DNA from: Pseudomonas frederiksbergensis
GTDB taxonomy: Bacteria > Pseudomonadota > Gammaproteobacteria > Pseudomonadales > Pseudomonadaceae
Reading direction: 5' to 3'
Length of the DNA: 64,000 bases
Assembly: GCF_000802155.2 (NCBI RefSeq)
Contig: NZ_JQGJ02000005.1
Coordinates: forward strand, 124,001 to 188,000
Shown: positions 23,128 to 30,504 of the stretch, piece by piece
Layout of the letters: the number at the start of each line of letters is the position of its first letter
Numbering within the stretch: the stretch's first letter is position 1
Notes under the pieces: model-generated
Told to the model about the DNA's origin: nothing
Database searches by the model: none
Seen by the model: the letters and a program-made list of their open reading frames with translations, nothing else
Program-made: the position numbers and the translations under genes

Positions 23128-24084
23128 CTAGCCGATCACGCGGGCATACACTGACCTGTCGACATTGCCGCCGGACAGAATAACCCCAACCTTTTTCCCC
23201 TCCATTTTCCCGCGCTCCTGGATAAGCGCCGCCAACGCCGCAGCGCCGGCACCTTCGGCCAGATTATGGGTGTCGGTGTAATAGACGCACATGGCCTCGG
23301 CGATCTCTTGATCGCTGACCGCCACGATCCGCGCCGCTCCTGCGCCGTAGACGGCGAAGGCCTCTGGAATCGGCTTACGCACGGCCAGGCCGTCGGCGAA
23401 GGTGTTGGCCGAGGCGGTTTCGCAAATTTTACCCGTCTCGAATGAGCGCTTCGCCGCCGTTGCCTCGGTGGACACCACGCCCACGACCTGGGTTTGCAAG
23501 CCCAGGGCGTCGCGGGCCGCGATGACCGCGCAGATTCCGGAACCGCAACCAATGGGCACGTAGACGGTATCCAGATCCGGCACGGCCGTGAACAGTTCCA
23601 AGGCATAGGTGGCGACACCCTTGACCAATTCGGTATGAAACGGCGGAACGAGATAGAGCCCCTGGGCCTGCGCCAGGCGAGCCGCCTCTTCCCGGGCCTC
23701 ATCGAAATCGCGGCCGTACTCGATCACTTCACCACCGAAGGCACGCATGGCGTCGTTCTTCTCGACCGAGTTTCCCTCGGGCACCACGATCAATGCCCTC
23801 AGCCCCGCCGCGCTCGCCGCCAGTGCCTGGCTCTGGCCATGATTGCCCCGGGTCGCAGTGACAATCCCTTTCGCTTGCGGATGCTCGCGCTTGAGCCAAT
23901 GCATGAAGGTGATGCCGCCGCGCACCTTGAACGCGCCCGTGGGGGTGTGGTTTTCGTGCTTGACCCAGACCGTGCAACCGAGGCGTTTCGCCAGCAACGG
24001 CCAGGCGTACTGGGCCGTGGCAGGCATGACTTGGTAAACCTGGCGAGCCGCTTGTTCGATATCGTCGAGCGTCAATGGGTACAT
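23128..24084 (-). CDS. Threonine/serine dehydratase-like PLP enzyme
   Basis: The product has 318 aa, fold type II PLP enzyme. The Schiff-base Lys53 sits in PTGAFKVRGG, the PLP-phosphate loop is GCGSGICAV, and a Ser-rich SGGNVD contacts the pyridine nitrogen. The length matches catabolic threonine dehydratases and EutB-type enzymes, lacking the ACT-type regulatory domain of biosynthetic IlvA. It would deaminate Thr or Ser (or a hydroxy-amino acid) to a 2-oxoacid and ammonia. An AraC-family regulator is transcribed divergently 103 bp away and probably controls it. The exact substrate cannot be read from sequence. Confidence 0.88.
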   Translation of the reverse strand: MYPLTLDDIEQAARQVYQVMPATAQYAWPLLAKRLGCTVWVKHENHTPTGAFKVRGGITFMHWLKREHPQAKGIVTATRGNHGQSQALAASAAGLRALIVVPEGNSVEKNDAMRAFGGEVIEYGRDFDEAREEAARLAQAQGLYLVPPFHTELVKGVATYALELFTAVPDLDTVYVPIGCGSGICAVIAARDALGLQTQVVGVVSTEATAAKRSFETGKICETASANTFADGLAVRKPIPEAFAVYGAGAARIVAVSDQEIAEAMCVYYTDTHNLAEGAGAAALAALIQERGKMEGKKVGVILSGGNVDRSVYARVIG

Positions 24085-24113
24085 GATGGGCCTCCTTTAG
24101 TTTCGACCAGTCT

Positions 24114-24137
24114 AGCCAGGGGCGCCGAACCCTGGCT
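24114..24137. promoter_or_regulatory. Inverted repeat in the dehydratase/AraC divergent region
   Basis: AGCCAGGG (24114-24121) and CCCTGGCT (24130-24137) are a perfect 8-bp inverted repeat with an 8-bp centre. The position, 30 bp upstream of the dehydratase start and 50 bp upstream of the AraC gene, suggests an operator rather than a terminator. Confidence 0.4.
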
Positions 24138-24187
24138 TTCAGAAAACTGACCTGACTTTTATCCCGTCGCTTCACTACTATGGGCTC

Positions 24188-24982
24188 ATGAGCCATCGAA
24201 ATCGTCCGCAGCCGCCGCGCCCGCCTGAATCGACCCGTCGCATCGAGGCCGGCCCGTGGCTGATCGAATTGCTCCCCGGCTGCGCCTATGCGGCCCGATA
24301 CGTCGCACCCCAGGCCGCCATCGGTTTTGCGTTCGACAGTCAGCGAGGCCTGCACGCCATCGGCAGCGACCGGGTACAGCCGTTCTACGCCAAGCCCAAC
24401 GGCCTGGCGTTCGTGCCGGCCCAGTGCGACGTGTACTCGGAGTCCCCCGTGGGCGGCGAATACCTGCGCTTGATACGTACCGACGGCGTTGCGCTGGCGG
24501 GGGACCACGCCTTCAATAATCGCCTCGACTCACGCGCCAGCGCCCTTGCGCAACGCATGCGCCGGGCGCTGCTGCACGGCTCGTTCGAAGACGACTGGGA
24601 AGCCTGGGCGCTGGGATTGGCCGAACGCGTGGCGCCGGGCAAACCCCAGACGACGCGCACCCAGGGCTCGATGACCGACAGCCGGATGCGCCTGCTCGAT
24701 GAGTTCATCGATGCCAGCCTGGATCAACCCCTTGGCGTGTCGGCGATGGCGCAGTTGCTGGGATTGTCCGAAGGTTATTTCATGCGGGCGTTCAAGATCG
24801 CCACGGGCAAAAGTCCCCATGGCTACCTGATCGACAGGCGCCTGGCCAAAGCCCGGGCGCTGATACGCGACTCGTCTGCGACGCTGGCGCAGATTGCCCA
24901 CGCCTGCGGTTTCAGTTCACAGGCGCACATGACGACAACGTTCAAGCAGCGACTCGGCGTGAGCCCGGCACGATTGCGTTAA
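24188..24982 (+). CDS. AraC-family transcriptional regulator
   Basis: The product has 264 aa. The C-terminal 100 residues form the double helix-turn-helix: LGVSAMAQLLGLSEGYFMRAFK for the first, LAQIAHACGFSSQAHMTTTF for the second, closing with the family RLGVSPARLR. The N-terminal part (1-150) is a short cupin-like sensor with no recognisable ligand signature. Divergent placement from the threonine-dehydratase-like gene suggests that gene is its target. Confidence 0.92.
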   Translation: MSHRNRPQPPRPPESTRRIEAGPWLIELLPGCAYAARYVAPQAAIGFAFDSQRGLHAIGSDRVQPFYAKPNGLAFVPAQCDVYSESPVGGEYLRLIRTDGVALAGDHAFNNRLDSRASALAQRMRRALLHGSFEDDWEAWALGLAERVAPGKPQTTRTQGSMTDSRMRLLDEFIDASLDQPLGVSAMAQLLGLSEGYFMRAFKIATGKSPHGYLIDRRLAKARALIRDSSATLAQIAHACGFSSQAHMTTTFKQRLGVSPARLR

Positions 24983-25126
24983 ATGACGAAGTGCATTTGA
25001 CGCCTTTGACTTAATGGTCCAGTTTTTAAAGAAGCTACAGATTGCATTCCGTTCGATAGTCAGAGGGCCACTGCCGCCTATGAGTGATGTAGGAAGGACC
25101 TTCCCCGCAGTTGAACGTCGTTGGGC

Positions 25127-26131
25127 ATGCCAGTGCCGTTGATTCCCCTGGTTGTGTGCGACGACTCCACCATGGCGCGCAAGCAAGTGTTGCGTGCCCT
25201 GCCGCAAGACTGGCCGGTTTCAGTCACCGAGGCGGTCAATGGCCGCCAGGCGATGGATGCCATACGCCAGGGCCTGGGCCAGGTGGTGCTGCTCGACCTG
25301 ACCATGCCGGAGATGGACGGTTACCAAGTGCTCAGCGCCTTGCGCGCCGAAGGCCTCAAGGCGCAAGTCATCGTGATTTCCGGGGACGTCCAGGATGAGG
25401 CTGTGCGCCGCGTCCATGAGCTGGGCGCCCTGGCCTTCCTGAAAAAACCGTTCGACGAAAACGAACTGCGCCAGACCCTCAACCGGGTGGGCCTGCTGAC
25501 CCAACCCGGCAAGGCGCCGCTGCAGGACCGACCGGCATCGAACGCGGCGATCAGCTTCCAGGACGCGTTTCGCGAAACGGTCAACGTTGCCATCGGCCAA
25601 GCTGCGGCGTTGATTGCCAAGGTGCTGGGGGTCTTCGTGCAACTGCCGGTGCCGAACGTCAACGTGCTCGAAGTCGGCGAGTTGCACATGGCCTTGAACG
25701 ACGTCGGCAGTTCCCAGCAACTCACCGCCATATGCCAGGGTTTTATCGGCAGCGGCATTGCCGGCGAAGCCCTGCTGATCTTCCACGACTCGGAAATCGC
25801 TGACATCGCTCAGCTGATGCAGCGCGAAAGTACCGACTACTCCGACCTGGAAATGCTCGTCGACCTTTCCAGCATCCTGATCGGCGCATGCCTGAGCAGC
25901 ATCGCCGAGCAGATCGACGTGGTCTTCTCCCAAGGTCATCCACAGATCCTCGGCCAGCACGCAGCCATCGAGGAATTGATCCGGGCAAACCGCGTCCACT
26001 GGAAAAAGACCCTGGCGGTGGAAATCAGCTACGGCCTGGAAGGCCAGGATATCCGCTTCGACCTGTTGCTGCTGTTCACGGAGGACTCCATCGAGCGGCT
26101 GACCCACAAACTCGCCTACCTGATGAGCTGA
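25127..26131 (+). CDS. Response regulator fused to a CheC-like phosphatase domain
   Basis: The product has 334 aa from the ATG at 25127; a TTG two codons upstream is an alternative and the ribosome site is weak. Residues 1-125 are a REC domain with Asp12/Asp13, phospho-acceptor Asp57 (LLDLTMPEMDG) and Lys107. Residues 140-334 resemble CheC/CheX, with the catalytic D-xxx-E-xx-N motif at Asp146, Glu150 and Asn153 (DAFRETVN) and a second, degenerate copy (DLEMLVD) in which the Asn is Asp. Such domains dephosphorylate phospho-Asp of response regulators, so this protein could dephosphorylate its own or another REC domain. It is followed after 3 bp by a diguanylate cyclase gene, suggesting one signalling module. 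Confidence 0.88.
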   Translation: MPVPLIPLVVCDDSTMARKQVLRALPQDWPVSVTEAVNGRQAMDAIRQGLGQVVLLDLTMPEMDGYQVLSALRAEGLKAQVIVISGDVQDEAVRRVHELGALAFLKKPFDENELRQTLNRVGLLTQPGKAPLQDRPASNAAISFQDAFRETVNVAIGQAAALIAKVLGVFVQLPVPNVNVLEVGELHMALNDVGSSQQLTAICQGFIGSGIAGEALLIFHDSEIADIAQLMQRESTDYSDLEMLVDLSSILIGACLSSIAEQIDVVFSQGHPQILGQHAAIEELIRANRVHWKKTLAVEISYGLEGQDIRFDLLLLFTEDSIERLTHKLAYLMS

Positions 26132-26134
26132 GCC

Positions 26135-27091
26135 ATGACCGAAACCATTGATCTGAACGAATTCCACTGGTTGCTGGCGATCGTTCAGAGCATCGACGTC
26201 GGCGTGGTGGTGCTCGACCGCGAGTATCGCGTGCAGGTCTGGAACACCTTCATGGAGAACCGCTCCGGGGTCCAGCCCAAGGATGCCCAGAACCGGAACT
26301 TCTTCAGCCTGTTCCCGGAAATCGATCGCCAATGGTTCAGCCGCAAGGTGGAAAGCGTCGCCACCCTGGGCACCCCCGCGTTCACGGTCTGGGAGCAGCG
26401 CCCGTACTTGATGCGCTTCAAGAGCTACCAGCCGATCACCGGCCAGGAAGAGTTCATGTACCAGAACACCACGCTGCTGCCACTGCGCTCGCCCGACAAC
26501 CGGATCAACCACATCTGTCTGGTGATCTATGACGTCACCGACGTCGCCACCAATCGTCATCAGATCCAGGCCGCCAATGCCCAACTGCAACTGCTCTCCA
26601 GCACCGATCGCCTGACGGGCCTGTACAACCGCGGCCATTGGGAAGGCAGCCTGAAAGCGGCTTACGCCCGTCACCAGCGCTACGGCAATGCGCTGAGCCT
26701 GGTGATGCTGGACATCGATCATTTCAAGCAGGTCAACGACACCTACGGCCACCAGGCCGGCGACAAGGTGATCGAGCAGGTCGCCGCGCTGTTGCATGAG
26801 CACGTGCGCGAGTCCGACGTGGCCGGGCGTTACGGCGGCGAGGAGTTCGGCGTGGTGCTGTCGGACACCGACAAGGCCGGCGCACGGATTTTCGCCGAGC
26901 GCCTGCGCCAGGCCGTCGAGCAGTTGTGGGTGCAGTACAACGGCCAGGACATCCGTTTCACCATCAGCCTGGGCGTGGCCGACCTGAGCGCGCCGGCGAA
27001 CGATCATGCCGAACTCATCGCCAGGGCCGACCAGGCGTTGTACACGTCAAAGAAAACCGGGCGCAATCGCGTGACGGTCCACGGTCATTGA
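26135..27091 (+). CDS. PAS-GGDEF diguanylate cyclase
   Basis: The product has 318 aa, cytoplasmic with no membrane segment. Residues 10-140 are a PAS domain (VQSIDVGVVVLDREYRVQVWN). The GGDEF domain (155-318) has GGEEF at 234-238 and the product-inhibition site RESD at 225-228, so catalysis and feedback should both work. It makes cyclic di-GMP from GTP. It is co-transcribed with the REC-CheC protein, which may receive or quench a phosphorylation signal linked to cyclic di-GMP. No EAL domain is present. Confidence 0.93.
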   Translation: MTETIDLNEFHWLLAIVQSIDVGVVVLDREYRVQVWNTFMENRSGVQPKDAQNRNFFSLFPEIDRQWFSRKVESVATLGTPAFTVWEQRPYLMRFKSYQPITGQEEFMYQNTTLLPLRSPDNRINHICLVIYDVTDVATNRHQIQAANAQLQLLSSTDRLTGLYNRGHWEGSLKAAYARHQRYGNALSLVMLDIDHFKQVNDTYGHQAGDKVIEQVAALLHEHVRESDVAGRYGGEEFGVVLSDTDKAGARIFAERLRQAVEQLWVQYNGQDIRFTISLGVADLSAPANDHAELIARADQALYTSKKTGRNRVTVHGH

Positions 27092-27149
27092 TCCAGCAAA
27101 TTCAAGGGTACGAGCTCGCTCGCGATGGGGCTCTCACAGTCATCACGAC

Positions 27150-27491
27150 CTTTCCGACCACGATGCCTATGGTGAAACCGCCGCCATTCTCGATCGGCAC
27201 ATCGTCGACGGTCGCCCGCAATTCGACATCCTGGTCTGCGGCAACGACCGCATTGCCTTTTGCGCGTACCAACTGTTGTTGGGTCGTGGCCTGAAAATTC
27301 CCGACGATGTGGCTGTGCTCGGCTATGACAACATGATCGGCATCGCCGAACTGTTCATGCCGCCACTGACCACCGTTCAACTGCCGTACTACGAAATTGG
27401 TCGCCAGGCGGCCAATCACCTGATCGAGGCCCTCAAGATCTCGGGCACCCAGCCCGTGGATTGCCCACTGGTGCGCAGGGCGTCGCTGTAA
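27150..27491 (+). pseudogene. 3' remnant of a LacI/PurR-family regulator (RbsR-like)
   Basis: A frame from about 27150 to the stop at 27489-27491 reads as the C-terminal part of a LacI-family sensor domain: FDILVCGNDRIAFCAYQLLLG, then IPDDVAVLGYDN, then PLTTVQLPYYEIGRQAANHLIE. The DNA-binding domain and the first half of the sensor are missing, and no ribosome site or start codon is present. The 5' boundary lies in a sequence resembling common Pseudomonas intergenic repeats (gagctcgctcgcgatgggg). It is best read as a deletion remnant; the sugar operon it once controlled is not in the window. Confidence 0.8.
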
Positions 27492-27533
27492 TCCGATCGA
27501 GGACCGCAACGGCGCGACCTTTGTGCCGCCTGG

Positions 27534-27959
27534 TCATTTTGCAAAGAGCTGGCCCATGTCCTTGAATGCCTTGAACTCCAGCGCATTGCCGCAAGGATCG
27601 AATAGGAACATCGTCGCCTGCTCGCCCACCTGGCCCTGGAAGCGCACGTAGGGTTCGATCACGAACTCGATGCCAAACGATTTCAATCGCTCGGCCAGCG
27701 CTTCCCATTCAGCCCACCCCAACACCACACCAAAATGAGGCACCGGCACGTCGTGGCCGTCCACCGCATTGCTATGCACGCTGTCCTGGGATTCAGTCTT
27801 GGGATGTTCGTGAATCACCAGTTGGTGACCGTAGAAGTTGAAGTCGACCCATTGCTCGCTGGAGCGCCCCTCCTCCAACCCAAAGACTTGTCCATAGAAA
27901 CTGCGGGCTGCCGCCAGGTCGTAAACAGGAATCGCAAGGTGGAAAGGTGAGAGGCTCAT
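27534..27959 (-). CDS. VOC-family (glyoxalase/dioxygenase-like) protein
   Basis: The product has 141 aa from the ATG at 27959, chosen because GGAG lies 6 nt upstream. It is a vicinal-oxygen-chelate fold: metal-ligand His in FHLAIPVYD, a second His in PHFGVVL, and Glu in GNALEFKAF near the C-terminus. Members include glyoxalases, dioxygenases and antibiotic-binding proteins, and the substrate cannot be assigned. It is divergent from a LysR regulator 121 bp away, which is likely its controller. Confidence 0.88.
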   Translation of the reverse strand: MSLSPFHLAIPVYDLAAARSFYGQVFGLEEGRSSEQWVDFNFYGHQLVIHEHPKTESQDSVHSNAVDGHDVPVPHFGVVLGWAEWEALAERLKSFGIEFVIEPYVRFQGQVGEQATMFLFDPCGNALEFKAFKDMGQLFAK

Positions 27960-28040
27960 TGGTACTCCAGGGATGTTTTTTATTTGTCGCAACGCAACGG
28001 CGCGTGCAGCCCATCGTAGCCGCGCAGGCACAACAAAAAA

Positions 28041-28078
28041 ATCAATATAAATTTCTTAGAAACACAACTAATATTGAT
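28041..28078. promoter_or_regulatory. Long-spaced inverted repeat in the VOC/LysR divergent region
   Basis: ATCAATAT (28041-28048) and ATATTGAT (28071-28078) are perfect inverted arms 22 bp apart, ending 3 bp before the LysR start codon. The span resembles the extended contact region of LysR-type regulators. The sequence is AT-rich, so chance is possible. Confidence 0.4.
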
Positions 28079-28080
28079 GA

Positions 28081-28959
28081 ATGATCAAAGAACTCAAGAC
28101 CCTCATCGCCGTCGCGCGCGAAGGTACCTTCGCCGCCGCCGGGCACAAGATAGGCCTCACCCAGGCGGCGGTCAGTGCGCAGATCCAGCGCCTCGAAGCC
28201 GAGCTGGGCTTCGAAGTATTCGACCGCAAAGGACGCTCGGCCCACCTCAACAAACGGGGCCACCAGATACTCCTGCAAGCCCAAGAATTGATTCGCCTTT
28301 ACGAGAATCTCGGCTCCTCGACGCCCGGGCTTCCTCCCGGCGTACTGGTGAACATCGGCGCAATCGCCTCCGTCCAGCGCGCCTATCTCCCGGACGCTCT
28401 CGCCACGTTCCACCAACAGTGCCCGCAGTGCCGAACACGTATCGTGCCGGGCCTGTCGGTTGAGTTGATCAACCTGGTGGATGCTGGCGAAATCGACCTG
28501 GCGGTGATGATCCGCCCGCCGTTCTCGCTGCAAAGCGACCTGCGCTGGACCACTCTGGCGCTGGAGCCCTACCGGTTGATCGTTCCCCGTGGAATGCCCG
28601 GTGAGGATTGGTCGGTGCTGCTGTCCAGCCAGCCGTTCATTCGTTATGACCGCTCTTCCTTCGGTGGCAGGCAGGTCGATCGTTTCCTGCGGCAGATGCA
28701 CTTCACCTTGCGCGAAGTGTGCGAGCTGGACGAGTTGGACGCGATCATCAAGCTCGTTGAAAAAGGCGTAGGTGTCGCGCTGGTGCCGCAGACCTCAGCC
28801 CATCAGCCCTGGCCAAAGGGCGTGCGAGCGCTTGACCTTGGGCAGCATACGTTTCATCGGGACATCGGCCTTGTCCATCGGTCGCGACAGAGCCTGGCCG
28901 ACCCCGTCGCGATTCTCGCTGGACTGGTCATCGAGCAGGCCGGCGGCGGAATAGGGTGA
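28081..28959 (+). CDS. LysR-family transcriptional regulator
   Basis: The product has 292 aa. The N-terminal winged helix-turn-helix is FAAAGHKIGLTQAAVSAQIQ within the first 60 residues, followed by a substrate-binding domain (about 88-290). It is divergent from the VOC gene, the usual arrangement for LysR control of a neighbouring enzyme. The inducer is unknown. Confidence 0.92.
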   Translation: MIKELKTLIAVAREGTFAAAGHKIGLTQAAVSAQIQRLEAELGFEVFDRKGRSAHLNKRGHQILLQAQELIRLYENLGSSTPGLPPGVLVNIGAIASVQRAYLPDALATFHQQCPQCRTRIVPGLSVELINLVDAGEIDLAVMIRPPFSLQSDLRWTTLALEPYRLIVPRGMPGEDWSVLLSSQPFIRYDRSSFGGRQVDRFLRQMHFTLREVCELDELDAIIKLVEKGVGVALVPQTSAHQPWPKGVRALDLGQHTFHRDIGLVHRSRQSLADPVAILAGLVIEQAGGGIG

Positions 28960-29030
28960 CGCGTTTTCCATCCATGGGCGGAATAGGCGCGAATCTCAAA
29001 TCCCCTATATTCGCGCGTTGTGTAACTCAT
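28854..29030 (-). CDS. Doubtful small ORF, possible truncated gene
   Basis: It encodes 58 aa from the ATG at 29030, with GGAGA correctly spaced. The first 20 or so residues (MSYTTREYRGFEIRAYSAHG) look like natural protein, but the rest is read antisense through the end of the LysR gene. It may be the 5' stump of a gene cut off by rearrangement. No family is recognised. Confidence 0.25.
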   Translation of the reverse strand: MSYTTREYRGFEIRAYSAHGWKTRHPIPPPACSMTSPARIATGSARLCRDRWTRPMSR

Positions 29031-29331
29031 AGCGTTCTCCCTGTCTGGCTCTTTCAAACTCAATCACCTCGATGGTGATACCGCATAGCCCCAGCATAAA
29101 GAAAGGGGCGCTACTGTCAGAACTTACAGGTACATCCGACAAAAATATGCCCATCTATAATGCCGAACCCTCTCCTCTGGATTCTGATGGCAACCATCAA
29201 CAGGCGTTGGTCGGTTGTTTTCGAATCCAGCGGCCTGTCTGGTTACACAATTTCACAGAGTGCCTACAAAGCTTCACCCTTGCCATTGACCCCCATCCCT
29301 ACCATGGGCGGTTCATTATTGGGGAAGCACC
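28960..29331. other. Long intergenic region ahead of the second RND operon, with one palindrome
   Basis: The 372 bp between the LysR stop and the adaptor start hold the start of the doubtful small minus-strand ORF and the perfect inverted repeat ATCACC-TCGAT-GGTGAT at 29063-29079, a plausible operator. GGGGAAG immediately precedes the adaptor ATG. No other gene or RNA is recognisable. Confidence 0.4.
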
Positions 29332-30501
29332 ATGTCCAAGACTCCTGTCGCTACACTGGGCTTGTTGATCGGGGCGCTGTTGCTCAGCGGCTGTGATCAC
29401 AGCTCGACAGTGGAAGAATCCGTCCCGCCGGCCAGCGTGCGTATCGAAACCGTCCAGGCCCGCCCCCTGTCGATCAGCAACGAGCTGAGTGGCCGGATCG
29501 CCGCGCCGCGGGTGGCCGAAGTCCGCGCCCGGGTCGCCGGCGTGGTCTTGCAGCGGGTCTATCGTGAAGGCAGCGACGTCAAGCAGGGCCAGGTGCTGTT
29601 TCGCATCGATCCGGCGCCGTTCAAGGCTGACCTGGACAGTGCCGAGGCGGCGTTGCGCAAGGCCGAGGCCAATGCGTTCCAGGCCCGTTTGCAGGCCCGG
29701 CGCTACGCCCAGTTGATCGACGACAAGGCGATCAGTGGCCAGGATTACGACAACGCGCGGGCCAACGTACGCCAGACGGCCGCCGACGTCGCCGCCAGCA
29801 AGGCGGCGGTGGAACGGGCGAAACTGAACCTCGGCTATGCCACGGTGACCGCGCCGATTTCCGGGCGTATCGGTCGTGCCCTGGTGACTGAAGGTGCGCT
29901 GGTTGGGCAGAACGAATCCACGCCGTTGGCGCTGATCCAGCAACTGGACCCGATCCACGCCGACCTCACGCAGTCGACCCGCGAACTCAACGACCTGCGC
30001 CGCGCCTTTCGCGCAGGGCAACTGCAAGCGGTCGGCCAGGGCCAGGCCAAGGCCACCTTGATCCAGGACGACGGCAGCCCTTATCCGCTGCCCGGCAAGT
30101 TGCTGTTCACCGACCTCAGCGTCGACCCGAGCACCGGCCAGATCACCCTGCGCAGCGAGTTCCCCAACCCGGACCTGGACCTGCTGCCCGGCAGTTTCAT
30201 CCGCGTGCGTCTCGAACAAGCGGTTAACAGCCAAGGGATCACCGTGCCGCAACGGGCGATCCTGCGCGACAGCGCCGGCATCGCGCAGGTGTTGCTGCTG
30301 GATGCCGAGCAGAAGGTCAGCCAGCAACCCGTGCAATTGGGCGCTGCGCAGAACGATCGCTGGATCGTCACCGAAGGCTTGAAGCCGGGCGACCGCATCG
30401 TCGTTGAAGGCCTGCAACACGCGCGCCCGGGGGACCAAGTGCGGATCGACGACTCCCCTCTTCCTCTCGCCCAGGCTCCCGGGCCACAGGCAGGACACTA
30501 A
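29332..30501 (+). CDS. RND periplasmic adaptor lipoprotein (MexA/AcrA family)
   Basis: The product has 389 aa. The lipobox is LLSGC with Cys21. The lipoyl domain halves are visible (VRARVAGVVLQRVYREGSDVK and TVTAPISGRIGRALVTEGALV), flanking an alpha-hairpin at about 95-165. The beta-barrel region contains LPGSFIRVRLEQ. It links the RND pump encoded 3 bp downstream to an outer-membrane duct. No duct gene is adjacent. No regulator is directly attached, although an HxlR gene lies just past the pump. Confidence 0.93.
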   Translation: MSKTPVATLGLLIGALLLSGCDHSSTVEESVPPASVRIETVQARPLSISNELSGRIAAPRVAEVRARVAGVVLQRVYREGSDVKQGQVLFRIDPAPFKADLDSAEAALRKAEANAFQARLQARRYAQLIDDKAISGQDYDNARANVRQTAADVAASKAAVERAKLNLGYATVTAPISGRIGRALVTEGALVGQNESTPLALIQQLDPIHADLTQSTRELNDLRRAFRAGQLQAVGQGQAKATLIQDDGSPYPLPGKLLFTDLSVDPSTGQITLRSEFPNPDLDLLPGSFIRVRLEQAVNSQGITVPQRAILRDSAGIAQVLLLDAEQKVSQQPVQLGAAQNDRWIVTEGLKPGDRIVVEGLQHARPGDQVRIDDSPLPLAQAPGPQAGH

Positions 30502-30504
30502 ACC

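Noticed and set aside
25220-27007. Minus-strand open frame of 595 codons
   Set aside because: Antisense to the REC-CheC and PAS-GGDEF genes, both with intact signature motifs.
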